DNA of 64,000 nucleotides from Nguyenibacter vanlangensis (GCF_038719015.1 NZ_CP152276.1:1-64000); one strand, 5' to 3'. Shown: positions 1 to 8,214, counted from the first letter of the stretch. The notes: generated by a model from the letters alone, not told the origin. Made by a program: numbers and translations.

Positions 1-58
1 AGGTGGCCCCATTCGTTCGGACAGATTGTGAGGTAAAATAAGCTATTGCCCGTTGTTG

Positions 59-937
59 CTATGCTGCCAATTTCTCGCTGTTGCTGACCGACACCATTGC
101 CGGGGTTAACCCCGGCAACGGTGTCGGAGCGGATCCATGATACGCCTCATCGGGCGTGCATCCAGTGAGCGCCGAGTGTGGGCGCTGGGCATTATAATGA
201 CCAATCCATTTCGCCAGGCCGGCCCGGAGTTCCGAGCCGGTCTCGAAAGCGTGGAGATACACGCATTCATATTTCAATGACCGCCAGAGCCGTTCGATGA
301 AGACGTTGTCCATCCAGCGGCCGCGCCCGTCCATGCTGATGCGGATCTGCCGCTCCTGCAGCACTTCAGTGAAGCGCGGCGTGGTGAATTGGCTGCCCTG
401 ATCCGTGTTGAAAATCTCCGGCTTTCCGTAGCGGGCCAACGCCTCCTTCAGGGCCTCAACGCAGAAGTCCGCATCCATGGTATTGGACAGGCGCCAGGCC
501 AGAACCTTGCGCGTCGTCCAGTCCATGATCGCCGTCAGATACAGAAAACCCCGGCGCATCGGAATGTAGGTGATATCCGAACACCAGACCTGATTGGGTC
601 GGTCGATCGTCAGGTCCCGTAGGAGATAGGGATACGTGCGATGCTCCGGGTGGGGCACCGTCGTGCGCGGTTTCTGGTAGATCGCAACCAGCCCCATCCG
701 GGCCATCAGCCGTCCGATCCGCTTGCGACCCACCTCATGGCCCAAACGACGAACGTGCCGCGCCATCTGCCGGGTGCCATAATACGGCGTTTCCATGAAC
801 TGCTCGTCGATCAGCCGCATCAGCATCAGGTTGAACGCGCTTTCTGGCGCAGACTGATAATACACGCCCGATCGATTGAGCCTCAGAAGGGCACATTGCC
901 GGACGACCGACAGGCGAGGAAGCTGCGGGTCGATCAT
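59..937 (-). CDS. IS3-family transposase OrfB (DDE integrase domain)
   Basis: This frame encodes the catalytic half of the transposase. It shows an N-terminal HTH_21-like region (the YYGTRQMARHVRR stretch) followed by an RNase H-fold rve domain with the DDE triad visible as CSDITY, NTDQGSQF and FIERLWRSLKYE. The ATG at 937 overlaps the OrfA stop in an ATGA arrangement, so OrfB could be made by coupled translation. A T6 run near 971-976 (read on the minus strand) could alternatively support a -1 frameshift giving an OrfAB fusion. The frame is open to the end near the left terminus, so the element looks functional. Confidence 0.9.
   Translation of the reverse strand: MIDPQLPRLSVVRQCALLRLNRSGVYYQSAPESAFNLMLMRLIDEQFMETPYYGTRQMARHVRRLGHEVGRKRIGRLMARMGLVAIYQKPRTTVPHPEHRTYPYLLRDLTIDRPNQVWCSDITYIPMRRGFLYLTAIMDWTTRKVLAWRLSNTMDADFCVEALKEALARYGKPEIFNTDQGSQFTTPRFTEVLQERQIRISMDGRGRWMDNVFIERLWRSLKYECVYLHAFETGSELRAGLAKWIGHYNAQRPHSALTGCTPDEAYHGSAPTPLPGLTPAMVSVSNSEKLAA
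88..127. repeat. 40-bp near-perfect palindrome inside the IS3 orfB 3' end
   Basis: Bases 88-127 form a palindrome centred on GGGGTTAACCCC with one mismatched pair (96/119) and no loop. It lies in the last codons of orfB close to the left terminus. In RNA it would form a strong hairpin; in DNA it could cruciform or act as a protein site. A hairpin close to the end of an insertion sequence could limit read-through transcription into the transposase or out of it. Confidence 0.7.
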
Positions 938-1245
938 TTCCCGCCTCTGGTCACGCCCAAGCGAACAGAGGCATCCCGCAAAAAATCCCGTTCCACCAAA
1001 AGCTGGCCGATCTTCGCATGAAGCTTTTCGACCTCGGCTGCACTCGTCGCAGGCTCCGCAACGGCCTTGCCCGAAAAGGTCGCGGCCATGCCCTCGATCG
1101 CCTGGCGCTTCCACTGGGCGATCATCGTCTGATGCACACCGTGCTTCGACGCCAGTTCCCCCAGCGTCTGCTCGCCACGGATCGCCTCAAGAGCCACCCG
1201 CGACTTGAACTCGCCCGAATACCGTTTCCTCGTAACCTTGCCCAT
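934..1245 (-). CDS. IS3-family transposase OrfA (HTH_Tnp_1)
   Basis: The 103-residue product is a typical IS3 OrfA: an N-terminal helix-turn-helix (KRYSGEFKSRVALEAI, then GELASKHGVHQTMIAQWK) followed by a leucine-rich coiled coil that normally mediates multimerisation and overlaps the frameshift region. It would recognise the terminal inverted repeats together with OrfB. It starts at the ATG at 1245 and its TGA overlaps the OrfB ATG by four bases. No truncation is visible. Confidence 0.9.
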   Translation of the reverse strand: MGKVTRKRYSGEFKSRVALEAIRGEQTLGELASKHGVHQTMIAQWKRQAIEGMAATFSGKAVAEPATSAAEVEKLHAKIGQLLVERDFLRDASVRLGVTRGGK

Positions 1246-1342
1246 CAGTCCCTGTCCCTATCCAGGTCCGGGATAGCCTATCATCCTGTCCGATTTTCCG
1301 GGGCCACCTCTGATATCAATCAATTTATGCGGCGGACGAGTA

Positions 1343-2242
1343 ATGGAAACGGCTTGGTTGGAGGATTTCATCAAGCTAGCCGAGGAAGGCAATTTCTCGC
1401 GGGCCGCCCAGGCGCGTAACCTCAGCCAGCCCGCCTTCAGCCGCAGGATCAAGGCACTGGAGGAATGGGTCGATGCCACGTTGATCGACAGGGATACACA
1501 TCGTATCGCCCTAACGCCCGCCGGCGCTGCTTTCCGAAGCGTCGCAGAAGAACTGCTGCGCCGGTTGGCGCTTGGCAGGGACGAAGCGCGGGCACTCGGC
1601 GCCGCGCAGACGAGCACGTTGCGCTTCGCATCGACCCATGCGTTGTCGGTGACTTTTTTCCCGGATTGGCTGCGCGGTTTCGAGGAAGAAAGCGAGCTAG
1701 GGCCCGTCAGTCTCATTGCCGACCACATGGCGGCCTGCGAGCGCATCATGCTCGAGGGCACTGCCGACATGCTGCTTTGTCACCACCACCCTTCAGCGCG
1801 GCACAGGCTCGATGAAGGCAACTTTCGGTCTGTCTCGCTGGGCGATGACCAGCTGATCCCGGTCTGCGTGCCGGACAGCTGCGGTACGCCTCTTTTCCCG
1901 CTTCCGGGAAAGGACGGCGAATTTCTTCCCTATCTTGAATTCGACGAGCATTCCGGGATGGGGCGAATCCTTGCGGCGTGCCAAGTGATCGAACGTGGCG
2001 GTGCTCAGCTTCGCCCGGTGTTCCGCTCGCATCTCGCCAGCGTCCTTCTAAGGATGGCGCGAGATGGCAAGGGCATAGCCTGGGCGCCGATGAGCCTCTG
2101 TGCGGGCGACCTGGCATCCGGCCGCCTGATGAAAGCCGCCGAGGGCTGGGACGTGCCGATCGAGATCCGCATCTTCCGCCCCCGACAGCGTCGTAGCACT
2201 GCCGTCGAGGCCTTCTGGAGACGTCTTCCAGCAGCAGAGTAA
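1343..2242 (+). CDS. LysR-type regulator, HypT/YjiE-like
   Basis: The 299-residue product has a LysR winged helix-turn-helix at residues 1-60 (METAWLEDFIKLAEEGNFSR, then QPAFSRRIKALEEW) and a periplasmic-binding-like effector domain to the C terminus. The opening METxWLxDF with NFSRAAQxRNLSQPAFSRR resembles the hypochlorite-responsive regulator HypT (YjiE) more than most LysR proteins; this is family recognition, not proof of function. The gene stands alone: an IS3 element ends 33 bp upstream and an IS427-group element begins 26 bp downstream, so its original neighbours and promoter are gone. Confidence 0.85.
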   Translation: METAWLEDFIKLAEEGNFSRAAQARNLSQPAFSRRIKALEEWVDATLIDRDTHRIALTPAGAAFRSVAEELLRRLALGRDEARALGAAQTSTLRFASTHALSVTFFPDWLRGFEEESELGPVSLIADHMAACERIMLEGTADMLLCHHHPSARHRLDEGNFRSVSLGDDQLIPVCVPDSCGTPLFPLPGKDGEFLPYLEFDEHSGMGRILAACQVIERGGAQLRPVFRSHLASVLLRMARDGKGIAWAPMSLCAGDLASGRLMKAAEGWDVPIEIRIFRPRQRRSTAVEAFWRRLPAAE

Positions 2243-2265
2243 CGCGCTCACATGCCGGCCGCATA

Positions 2266-3087
2266 CTAGCGTTCGTGGACAAAGGTGGTCCAGAGGAAGG
2301 CTGAGGCGATGGAGACGAAGCCGAGATAAGATTGTGCGGTCTTGTCGTATCGAGTGGCGACACGCCGCCAGTTCTTGAGCTTGTTGAACATGCGCTCGAT
2401 GCGGTTTCTTAGCTTATAAGCATGCCGATCATGGCTGGCGGGGTTTCGTCTCCCGCGTTTGGCGGGGATCACGGGCCGCGCGCCGGTGTATGAGATGTCG
2501 GCCCGGATCTGGTCGGCGTCATAGCCACGATCCGCCAGAAGCCTATCGAGACGACCGCCGATGGCACGGAACAACGGTTCAAAGCCTTGCTGATCGTGCG
2601 CCTGTCCAGGCGTCAAGACGAAGGCGAGCGGGAGGCCGCGTGCATCGCAGCGGGCGTGGAGCTTGGTCGAGAAGCCGCCGCGCGATCGGCCGAGCGCCTC
2701 GGCCGGGCCAGCGCCTTTTTTATCCCGGCAGCGCAGTGATGGGCGCGCACGACCGTGCTGTCGATCATGTCGGCCGACCGGTCGCGGCCGACCAGTTCAG
2801 CCAAGGTTTCCAGCAGGGCCTCGAACACGCCCTGTTCGACCCAGCGGCGATAGCGCCGGAACACGCTGTTCCACTTGCCGTAGCAGGGCGGAAGATGACG
2901 CCATTGCGCTCCCGTCCGCGCCATCCACATCATGCCGTCGAAAAAGCGGCGATTATCCCCCGCAGGCCGACAGCCCCCGGCCTGCCTCAGCCGGAAGTAG
3001 CGGGCCAATCAACGCCCACTCCGCATCCGTCGCCCCGATCGTCCCGTCCAACGCCGCCTCCAAATGGCAGCGTTGAATCAATCCCAC
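2266..3087 (-). pseudogene. IS427-group transposase, broken by 1-nt insertion
   Basis: The gene would start at the GTG at 3087, matching copy 2, but the extra base in the 2974-2978 homopolymer throws the frame after about 35 codons. The remaining frames are intact: 2613-3008 encodes the IS4/IS5 N-terminal domain with the first catalytic Asp (DMIDSTVVRAHH) and 2266-2616 the C-terminal DDE part (LLADRGYDAD, RNRIERMFNKLKNWRR). The programmed A6G slippery site is still present near 2715-2721. Active transposase from this copy is unlikely, though copy 2 could mobilise it in trans. Confidence 0.8.
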
Positions 3088-3117
3088 TCAGCCCCGTCAA
3101 GCTTTGTCCACGAGCGC
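2269..3117 (-). mobile_element. IS5-family (IS427-group) element, copy 1, frameshifted
   Basis: Terminal inverted repeats GCGTTCGTGGACAAAG (2269-2284) and its counterpart GCGCTCGTGGACAAAG (reverse complement of 3102-3117) bound an 849-bp element flanked by TA dinucleotides, the duplication expected for the IS427 group. The same element occurs in opposite orientation at 33669-34516, where it is 848 bp. Copy 1 has five C (2974-2978) where copy 2 has four G on its coding strand, so one base has been gained early in the transposase gene. Confidence 0.88.
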
Positions 3118-3130
3118 TAATGGACCCGGA

Positions 3131-3712
3131 TCACCCGTCCGCGGTAGCCCATTTCCGGGCACTGACATCCGCTAGCGCCTCGAATATGGCCGGCGTGCGT
3201 TCCAGACGGGCGATCGTTCGCGCGCCTTCGAGGGCTGCGACCAGTGCGGCGGCGGTAGCGGATGCGCGCGCGGGAGCAAGGCCGCCCCCCCTGAAATGCT
3301 CGGCAATGATCTCGGTCGATTCGACGAATCCGCGCGCAACCCGCTTGGTGAGCTCGGCATCGATCGCGGGCAACTCGTTCGCCAGATTTTGCATGAGGCA
3401 TCCATACTGGAAATCGGCGGCGACCATTTCGGCAGCGAATGCGCTGAAAAGCCGTCGAACAAAACTCACAGCATCTCCCGTCGTATCCGCGGAGATATTC
3501 CGCAAAACCGCAATTCTGCCTGCGATGTAATGATCGATTGCCTCTTCGGCGAGCTGGGCCTTGCCGCGTGGAAAGTGGAAGTAGAACGACCCTTTAGGCG
3601 AGCCGCTTTCTTCCAGGATCTGGGTCAATCCAGTCGCGGTATAGCCTTGGATGCGGAACAGCCGTTCGGCCGCGGCGATCGCACGAGCGCGCGCGTCAGT
3701 CTTACGTGTCAT
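3131..3712 (-). CDS. TetR/AcrR-family repressor
   Basis: A 193-residue TetR-type regulator: an N-terminal HTH (MTRKTDARARAIAAAERLF ... GLTQILEESGSPKGSFYFHF) and a helical ligand-binding domain resembling the YxaF/LmrA group. The start at 3712 fits the family; an upstream in-frame start at about 3763 would lie inside the operators. It is divergent from the hydrolase at 3794, and two tandem palindromes lie between them, so it most likely represses itself and the hydrolase. Its stop codon is only 14 bp from the IS427 copy, so the insertion just spared it. Confidence 0.88.
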   Translation of the reverse strand: MTRKTDARARAIAAAERLFRIQGYTATGLTQILEESGSPKGSFYFHFPRGKAQLAEEAIDHYIAGRIAVLRNISADTTGDAVSFVRRLFSAFAAEMVAADFQYGCLMQNLANELPAIDAELTKRVARGFVESTEIIAEHFRGGGLAPARASATAAALVAALEGARTIARLERTPAIFEALADVSARKWATADG

Positions 3713-3745
3713 CCCGGCAATATAACACGCCTCGCTTGACGCATC

Positions 3746-3778
3746 TATGGTGATCACCATACTATGGCGATTGCCATA
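3746..3778. promoter_or_regulatory. Two tandem operator palindromes between TetR gene and hydrolase
   Basis: TATGGTGATCACCATA (3746-3761) is a perfect 16-bp palindrome and TATGGCGATTGCCATA (3763-3778) has the same outer arms; their starts are 17 bp apart, nearly two helical turns. They sit in the short divergent region and are the obvious binding sites for the adjacent TetR protein. Confidence 0.75.
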
Positions 3779-3793
3779 TTTCGGAGCCTGGCG

Positions 3794-5098
3794 ATGCCCC
3801 TCTATCAATCCAAGCCATCGCCGTCCCGACGCACCGTCCTGGCCATGGGGGCGGCCAGCCTGGTTGCGGCGTCGCTTCGGCCCGCCCGCGCAAACCCTAT
3901 GGGAGGAACTGATTTGACGACGCAGCCATATGGCGGGGGAACGCTTCCCAAAGAGATCCGCTCGCGCATGATCCGTGGGGTCAACGGCCTCGACGTCCAT
4001 ATTCTCGAAGCCGGTCACGAACGCCCTGGCCGGCCGCTCGCGCTGCTTCTGCACGGCTTTCCGGATCTGGCTTACGGCTGGCGACACGTGATGCCGATCC
4101 TGGCCGATGCCGGGTACCATGTCGTGGCGCCCGACCAGCGGGGCTATGGCCGCACGACCGGATGGGTCGACGGCTATGACGCTCCGTTGGAGCCCTTCAG
4201 CTTGTTGAACATGACGCGTGATGTCCTCGGACTGGTTTCGGCCTTGGGGTATCGACGGATAGCGATGCTGGTCGGGCACGATTTCGGCTCGCCCGTCGCG
4301 GCCTATTGCGCGCTCGCCCGACCGGATGTCTTTCCCTCGGTGGTGCTGATGAGCGCTCCGTTTCCCGGTCCGCCGACATTTCCGTTCGATACTGCGGAGC
4401 AGGAAGAACCCTCAGCTCGACCGAACACCGACAATCAAAAGCTGGCGGCCGCGCTGGCGGCGCTCGATCCGCCGAGAGAGTATTATCAGCAATATCTGAG
4501 CGCACGGCAGGCAAACGATGACCTATGGCACCCGCCTCAAGGTCTGCACGGGTTTCTTCGAGCGTTTTTCTACGTCAAAAGCGCCGACTGGCCGGGAAAC
4601 AAGCCCTATCCGTTGAAGGGCCGAACCGCCGCAGACCTCGCGCAAATGCCAACCTATTACGTCATGGAGCTCGGTAAGACGATGCCCGAGACGGTGGCCC
4701 CATTTGAACCGTCCGCCGCCGAGGTCCAGGCCTGCAAATGGCTCACCGAGCCGGAACTGGGCGTCTACACGGACGAGTATGGCCGCACCGGGTTTCAGGG
4801 CGCCCTGCAGGCTTATCGCGTCGTCTCCGATCCTGGCCTGAATGCTGAGTTGCGGCTGTTTTCGGGCAAGAAGATCGATGTCCCGTCGCTCTTCATCGGA
4901 GGCAGGAGCGACTGGGGCACCTATGCGGCGCCGGCCGCGCTCGATCTAATGAGGACGAAGGCGACGACGAAGATGGGGGAAATTGAGCTGATCGATGGTG
5001 CGGGTCACTGGATTCAACAGGAGCAGCCAGCTCGGCTCGGCATGCTCCTGCTCGCCTTCGCCAAGGAGGTTGGCGCGGTGGATCGCGCCAGCCGTTAG
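3794..5098 (+). CDS. Epoxide hydrolase-like alpha/beta hydrolase with Tat-type signal
   Basis: The product begins with a twin-arginine-type leader (SRRTVLAMGAASLVAA, ending near PARA), so it is probably exported. The body is an alpha/beta hydrolase of the epoxide hydrolase group: HGFPD oxyanion-hole motif, nucleophile elbow GHDFGS with Asp as nucleophile, late acid and GAGHW catalytic His. I choose the ATG at 3794 because GGAG lies eight bases upstream; the earlier in-frame ATG at 3764 lies inside an operator. The adjacent divergent TetR gene probably controls it, suggesting inducible handling of a reactive organic substrate, which the sequence does not identify. Confidence 0.85.
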   Translation: MPLYQSKPSPSRRTVLAMGAASLVAASLRPARANPMGGTDLTTQPYGGGTLPKEIRSRMIRGVNGLDVHILEAGHERPGRPLALLLHGFPDLAYGWRHVMPILADAGYHVVAPDQRGYGRTTGWVDGYDAPLEPFSLLNMTRDVLGLVSALGYRRIAMLVGHDFGSPVAAYCALARPDVFPSVVLMSAPFPGPPTFPFDTAEQEEPSARPNTDNQKLAAALAALDPPREYYQQYLSARQANDDLWHPPQGLHGFLRAFFYVKSADWPGNKPYPLKGRTAADLAQMPTYYVMELGKTMPETVAPFEPSAAEVQACKWLTEPELGVYTDEYGRTGFQGALQAYRVVSDPGLNAELRLFSGKKIDVPSLFIGGRSDWGTYAAPAALDLMRTKATTKMGEIELIDGAGHWIQQEQPARLGMLLLAFAKEVGAVDRASR

Positions 5099-5125
5099 GC
5101 GTTCGCCACGAGGGTCTCGTGTACA

Positions 5126-5261
5126 AGGAGGTCCACAATGGAGATGGACCGACGCGACTGAACTCCGCGGCCTACTGGCGCCAAGCGAATGGCAATCCGA
5201 CGTTAGCGCCCTTCTGGCTGTCCTCCGTCAGCGCTACCCAGACCTCTCGAACAGTAGCTAG
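5126..5261 (+). pseudogene. Relic of the 3' end of a LysR-type gene
   Basis: This stretch encodes, in two frames, the tail of a LysR regulator: AYWRQANGNPTLAPF in one frame and then LAVLRQRYPDLSNSS in another. It matches the C terminus of the regulator ending at 13811 (AYWRQANSNPSLSTF then LEMLRERYPDLSAD), and the DNA upstream to about 5126 also aligns. At least one frameshift is needed and the rest of the gene is missing. It is the remnant of a paralogue, left between the hydrolase and the transporter. Confidence 0.7.
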
Positions 5262-5269
5262 GTGGCGAG

Positions 5270-6190
5270 ATGTCCATCGGTATCAGCTTGATCGTCCTGC
5301 TAGCCGCGCTCTTGCATGCGAGCTGGAATGCATTGTTGCGCGCCGGTTCTGACCGTCTCTGGTCAATGACGATAATGTGTGTGGCGATCGCGATCGTTTG
5401 CGCGGGGTTGGCTCCCTTCGTTCCAGCTCCGGCAAAAGCCAGCTGGGAATATGCGCTCCTCTCGGCGCTGCTCCATGTCGGCTACAATCTATTTTTGGTG
5501 CGAACTTACCGGAGCGGAGATCTCGGGCAAACCTACCCGATCTCGCGCGGCTCCTCGCCAGTTCTCGTATCGATCGGAGCGATGCTGTTCGCGGGCGAAT
5601 TCCCCGATCCAATCGGCGCTTTCGGCGTAATGCTCGTTTCCGGAGGGATCGTATCGCTCGCTTTACAGGGGCGAACAATCGGATGGGGCAGCCTTCCCTA
5701 CGCGTTTGGAACGGGATGCTTCATCGCTGCCTATAGTGTGACCGACGGCATCGGCGTCCGTCTGTCCGGCTCGCCGATCGGTTATACGGTCTGGATGTGC
5801 CTGCTGTGGGGCGTGATGGCGCCGCCCGTCTATGCGGTCTTGCGCGACTGGCGCAGCCTCATGCGCGATCGACGAGAGACGGCGATCGCCGCCGGTGGCG
5901 GGATCGTATCGCTCGTTGCCTATGGTATTGTGATCTTTGCCATGTCGTGGGGGCCAATGGCATCGGTATCGGCGCTCCGTGAAACCAGCGTCGTATTCGC
6001 CGCGCTGATCGGCCGTATCTTTCTGAGCGAGCGGCTAACGACCTGGCGCATTGTTGCCTGCTGTGTGGTGGCGCTCGGCGCGATTCTGATCAGCCATGAC
6101 GGTACCGCCGGGTCCGCTGCCCCGGTTGCTCACAGGTCTGATTTGCACTGGATGGGGACCGGCATGCAATCTGACCCCGTAGCGAAATAG
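5270..6190 (+). CDS. EamA/DMT-superfamily inner-membrane transporter
   Basis: The 306-residue product is almost entirely hydrophobic with about ten predicted membrane segments arranged as two EamA repeats (for example SLIVLLAALLHASWNALLRAG and, in the second half, GPMASVSALRETSVVFAALIG). DMT proteins export or take up small metabolites; the substrate cannot be read from sequence. It directly follows a LysR relic, a pairing common for DMT genes, so it may have lost its regulator. The last roughly 25 residues are hydrophilic and atypical, possibly a read-through tail. Confidence 0.85.
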   Translation: MSIGISLIVLLAALLHASWNALLRAGSDRLWSMTIMCVAIAIVCAGLAPFVPAPAKASWEYALLSALLHVGYNLFLVRTYRSGDLGQTYPISRGSSPVLVSIGAMLFAGEFPDPIGAFGVMLVSGGIVSLALQGRTIGWGSLPYAFGTGCFIAAYSVTDGIGVRLSGSPIGYTVWMCLLWGVMAPPVYAVLRDWRSLMRDRRETAIAAGGGIVSLVAYGIVIFAMSWGPMASVSALRETSVVFAALIGRIFLSERLTTWRIVACCVVALGAILISHDGTAGSAAPVAHRSDLHWMGTGMQSDPVAK

Positions 6191-6246
6191 ATGCTCGCGA
6201 ACACGGCGGCTGCGCATCGCACTGTCCAGGCGCGCGCTCACGCGGA

Positions 6247-6921
6247 CTAGGTGGACGAGCGAAGGCCACTGAGAAGGAGCTTAATACCCGCAAGAAAGTC
6301 TGCGCGGTCATCATGATCTGGTAACTGATCAGCAACATCACACGTAAATGGATAATCTTTCCGATCGAGTTGAGACCATGTGATCGCCAGAGACTCTAGG
6401 AGAGTAGACCTGTAGAGACCGCGCGCGCGCGTGAACTGCGCATTGGCAGCATTCTGACGACTGACGCCCACGATGTAGTTGAGCAGGGCACATACCGCCT
6501 GCCACTCGTCTCCATCCCTGACGTGAAGAGCGCGAACTTGCTGGCCAATGCGTTCAAGAATGCGAACCACGGGCATTTGCCCCGGAGCGTGTGTGAGCGC
6601 CGCTCCAACCCACGGATGGGCGTCGATTGCATCGAACAAGCTCAGCGAGAGCGTGCAGATGGCGTCTTCCGGCGGCATCCCGAGCACTGGCGCATCAACC
6701 GCATGGGCGACGATAGCGTCACAGGCAGCGGTTAGCAGTTCGCTCTTGCTGTCGATGTGCCAGTAGATTGCTCCTGGGCCAGTGGCTAGGCGGCCGGACA
6801 GGGCGCGGAATGTGAGGCCCTCCTCGCCGTCGCTGTCGAGGATTTCGATAGACGCCTCGATGATACGCTCGCGAGAGAGCGATTCCTGCCGCCGTTTGGC
6901 GGTGCGCGTTGTCTTGCCCAT
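6247..6921 (-). CDS. TetR-family repressor of the downstream redox cluster
   Basis: A 224-residue TetR protein with HTH LTFRALSGRLATGPGAIYWH and a TetR_C-like domain. The start at 6921 is preceded on the minus strand by a G-rich AAAGGGGGG sequence. An upstream extension to 7077 would swallow the operators and is rejected. It diverges from the Gfo/Idh/MocA gene at 7049; three copies of a TGGAA-N5-TTCCA dyad lie between, which I infer to be its operators. It would thus control the operon 7049-10550 and beyond. Confidence 0.88.
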   Translation of the reverse strand: MGKTTRTAKRRQESLSRERIIEASIEILDSDGEEGLTFRALSGRLATGPGAIYWHIDSKSELLTAACDAIVAHAVDAPVLGMPPEDAICTLSLSLFDAIDAHPWVGAALTHAPGQMPVVRILERIGQQVRALHVRDGDEWQAVCALLNYIVGVSRQNAANAQFTRARGLYRSTLLESLAITWSQLDRKDYPFTCDVADQLPDHDDRADFLAGIKLLLSGLRSST

Positions 6922-6940
6922 CCCCCCTTTATGGCAGACA

Positions 6941-7000
6941 TGGAATGCCGTTCCAAGTTGACAGAAATGGAATTCTGTTCCATCGTGGAATGGCGTTCCA
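6941..7000. promoter_or_regulatory. Three TGGAA-N5-TTCCA operator repeats
   Basis: TGGAATGCCGTTCCA (6941-6955), TGGAATTCTGTTCCA (6968-6982) and TGGAATGGCGTTCCA (6986-7000) share perfect five-base arms with variable centres. They fill the divergent intergenic region between a TetR gene and its target operon and are very likely TetR binding sites overlapping both promoters. Confidence 0.8.
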
Positions 7001-7048
7001 CATCTGTCGCCGCCGTTCGAATGCGCCGGTTCATGAAGGATCAAAGCA

Positions 7049-8152
7049 ATGACTGCGAGCCGTTTCCGTATCGGCATTGCAGGCCTCGAGCCGGGCAGGA
7101 GTTGGGCCGCGCGCGCTCACGTGCCGGCTCTTAGAGCGTTATCTGACAGCTTCGAGATTGCGGGCGCCGCCAACACCAGCTTGGAAAGCGCCCAGCGTGC
7201 CGCTGCTGAGATCGGTCTGCCGAAAGCATATACGAATGTTGCCGAATTGGTGGCGGATGCCGAGGTGGACATCGTCGCCGTCACGGTGAAGGTGTCGCAT
7301 CACTTCGAAATAGCCAAAGCGGCAATCGAGGCAGGCAAGCACGTCTACTGCGAATGGCCGCTCGGTAACGGCCTTGCCGAGGCGGAGGAGATTGCAGCGC
7401 TCGCCAAGGCAAAAGGCGTGCTGGGCGTTGTCGGCACGCAGGCCCGTGTCGCGCCCGAGATCCAGTATCTGAAGCAATTGATCGTTGATGGTTTCGTCGG
7501 GGAGGTGCTGTCGACGACGTTGGTAGCTCGCGGTGGCGGCTGGGGGGGTATCGTGCCGGACAAGAAAAATGGCGCCTACCTTCTCGACAATGCCAGTGGC
7601 GCAACCATGCTCACAATTCCGGTCGGGCATACACTTGCCGGATTAACAGAAGTGCTGGGCCCAATCGCACAGTTGTCGTCGGTATTGGCGACCCGTCGCA
7701 CGGCCGCGGTCGTCGCAGGAACCGGCGAGACGCTGCCCGTCACCACCGCTGACCAGGTGCTGGTTAGCGGCGTCCTTGTCAGCGGCGCGCCCATTTCCGT
7801 CCACTACGTCGGCGGTATGCCGCGAGACGGCGCGGGCCTGTTGTGGGAGATCAACGGCACGCAGGGAGATATCCGGGTGAAGGGTCCGTTTGGACACGCC
7901 CAGCTCGTGCCCCTCACGATTGAGGCGGCACGCGGTGACGAGAAAGCCTTTCAGCGGCTTGAGGTTCCCGCTTCATATCTCGGTGGCCTGCCGTCGGACC
8001 CCGCGCATGGAAACGTCGCGCGCAACTATGCGCGTATGGCACGTGATCTGCGCGACGGCACCCGTACAGCGCCGACGTTCGACGATGCTGTTTTGCTCCA
8101 CCGCGTCATCGCAGCAATCGAGACAGCGGCGACACACTCGATAGAGCCGTGA
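7049..8152 (+). CDS. Gfo/Idh/MocA-family protein, Gal80-like
   Basis: A 367-residue two-domain protein: an N-terminal Rossmann fold (FRIGIAGLEPGRSW, then VDIVAVTVKVSHH) and a C-terminal beta-sheet domain. In most dehydrogenases of this family the signature is EKP, with the Lys taking part in catalysis; here it reads CEWPLGNGLAEAE, as in Gal80-like proteins, so classical NAD(P)-dependent dehydrogenase activity is doubtful. An AAGGA ribosome site precedes the ATG. It heads the TetR-controlled set with the SGNH hydrolase and flavin monooxygenase. Confidence 0.85.
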   Translation: MTASRFRIGIAGLEPGRSWAARAHVPALRALSDSFEIAGAANTSLESAQRAAAEIGLPKAYTNVAELVADAEVDIVAVTVKVSHHFEIAKAAIEAGKHVYCEWPLGNGLAEAEEIAALAKAKGVLGVVGTQARVAPEIQYLKQLIVDGFVGEVLSTTLVARGGGWGGIVPDKKNGAYLLDNASGATMLTIPVGHTLAGLTEVLGPIAQLSSVLATRRTAAVVAGTGETLPVTTADQVLVSGVLVSGAPISVHYVGGMPRDGAGLLWEINGTQGDIRVKGPFGHAQLVPLTIEAARGDEKAFQRLEVPASYLGGLPSDPAHGNVARNYARMARDLRDGTRTAPTFDDAVLLHRVIAAIETAATHSIEP

Positions 8153-8214
8153 TTACGAGCGAACCAAAACGTCCCTTCGGCCTCGGCGAACGCCTCGGAA
8201 GAAAGGATAAATCC

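Larger units (their letters stand above)
1..1309 (-). mobile_element. IS3-family insertion sequence, apparently complete
   Basis: The element is bounded by matching inverted termini: the left end reads AGGTGGCCCC...TCGGACAG (1-24) and the reverse complement of 1286-1309 reads the same at the outer ten and inner eight bases. Inside are two minus-strand transposase frames in the orfA/orfB arrangement of the IS3 family. Because base 1 of the window is the element's first base, the left target duplication cannot be examined. The right end lies only 33 bp before the start of a LysR-type gene, so the insertion probably separated that gene from its native promoter. Confidence 0.85.
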
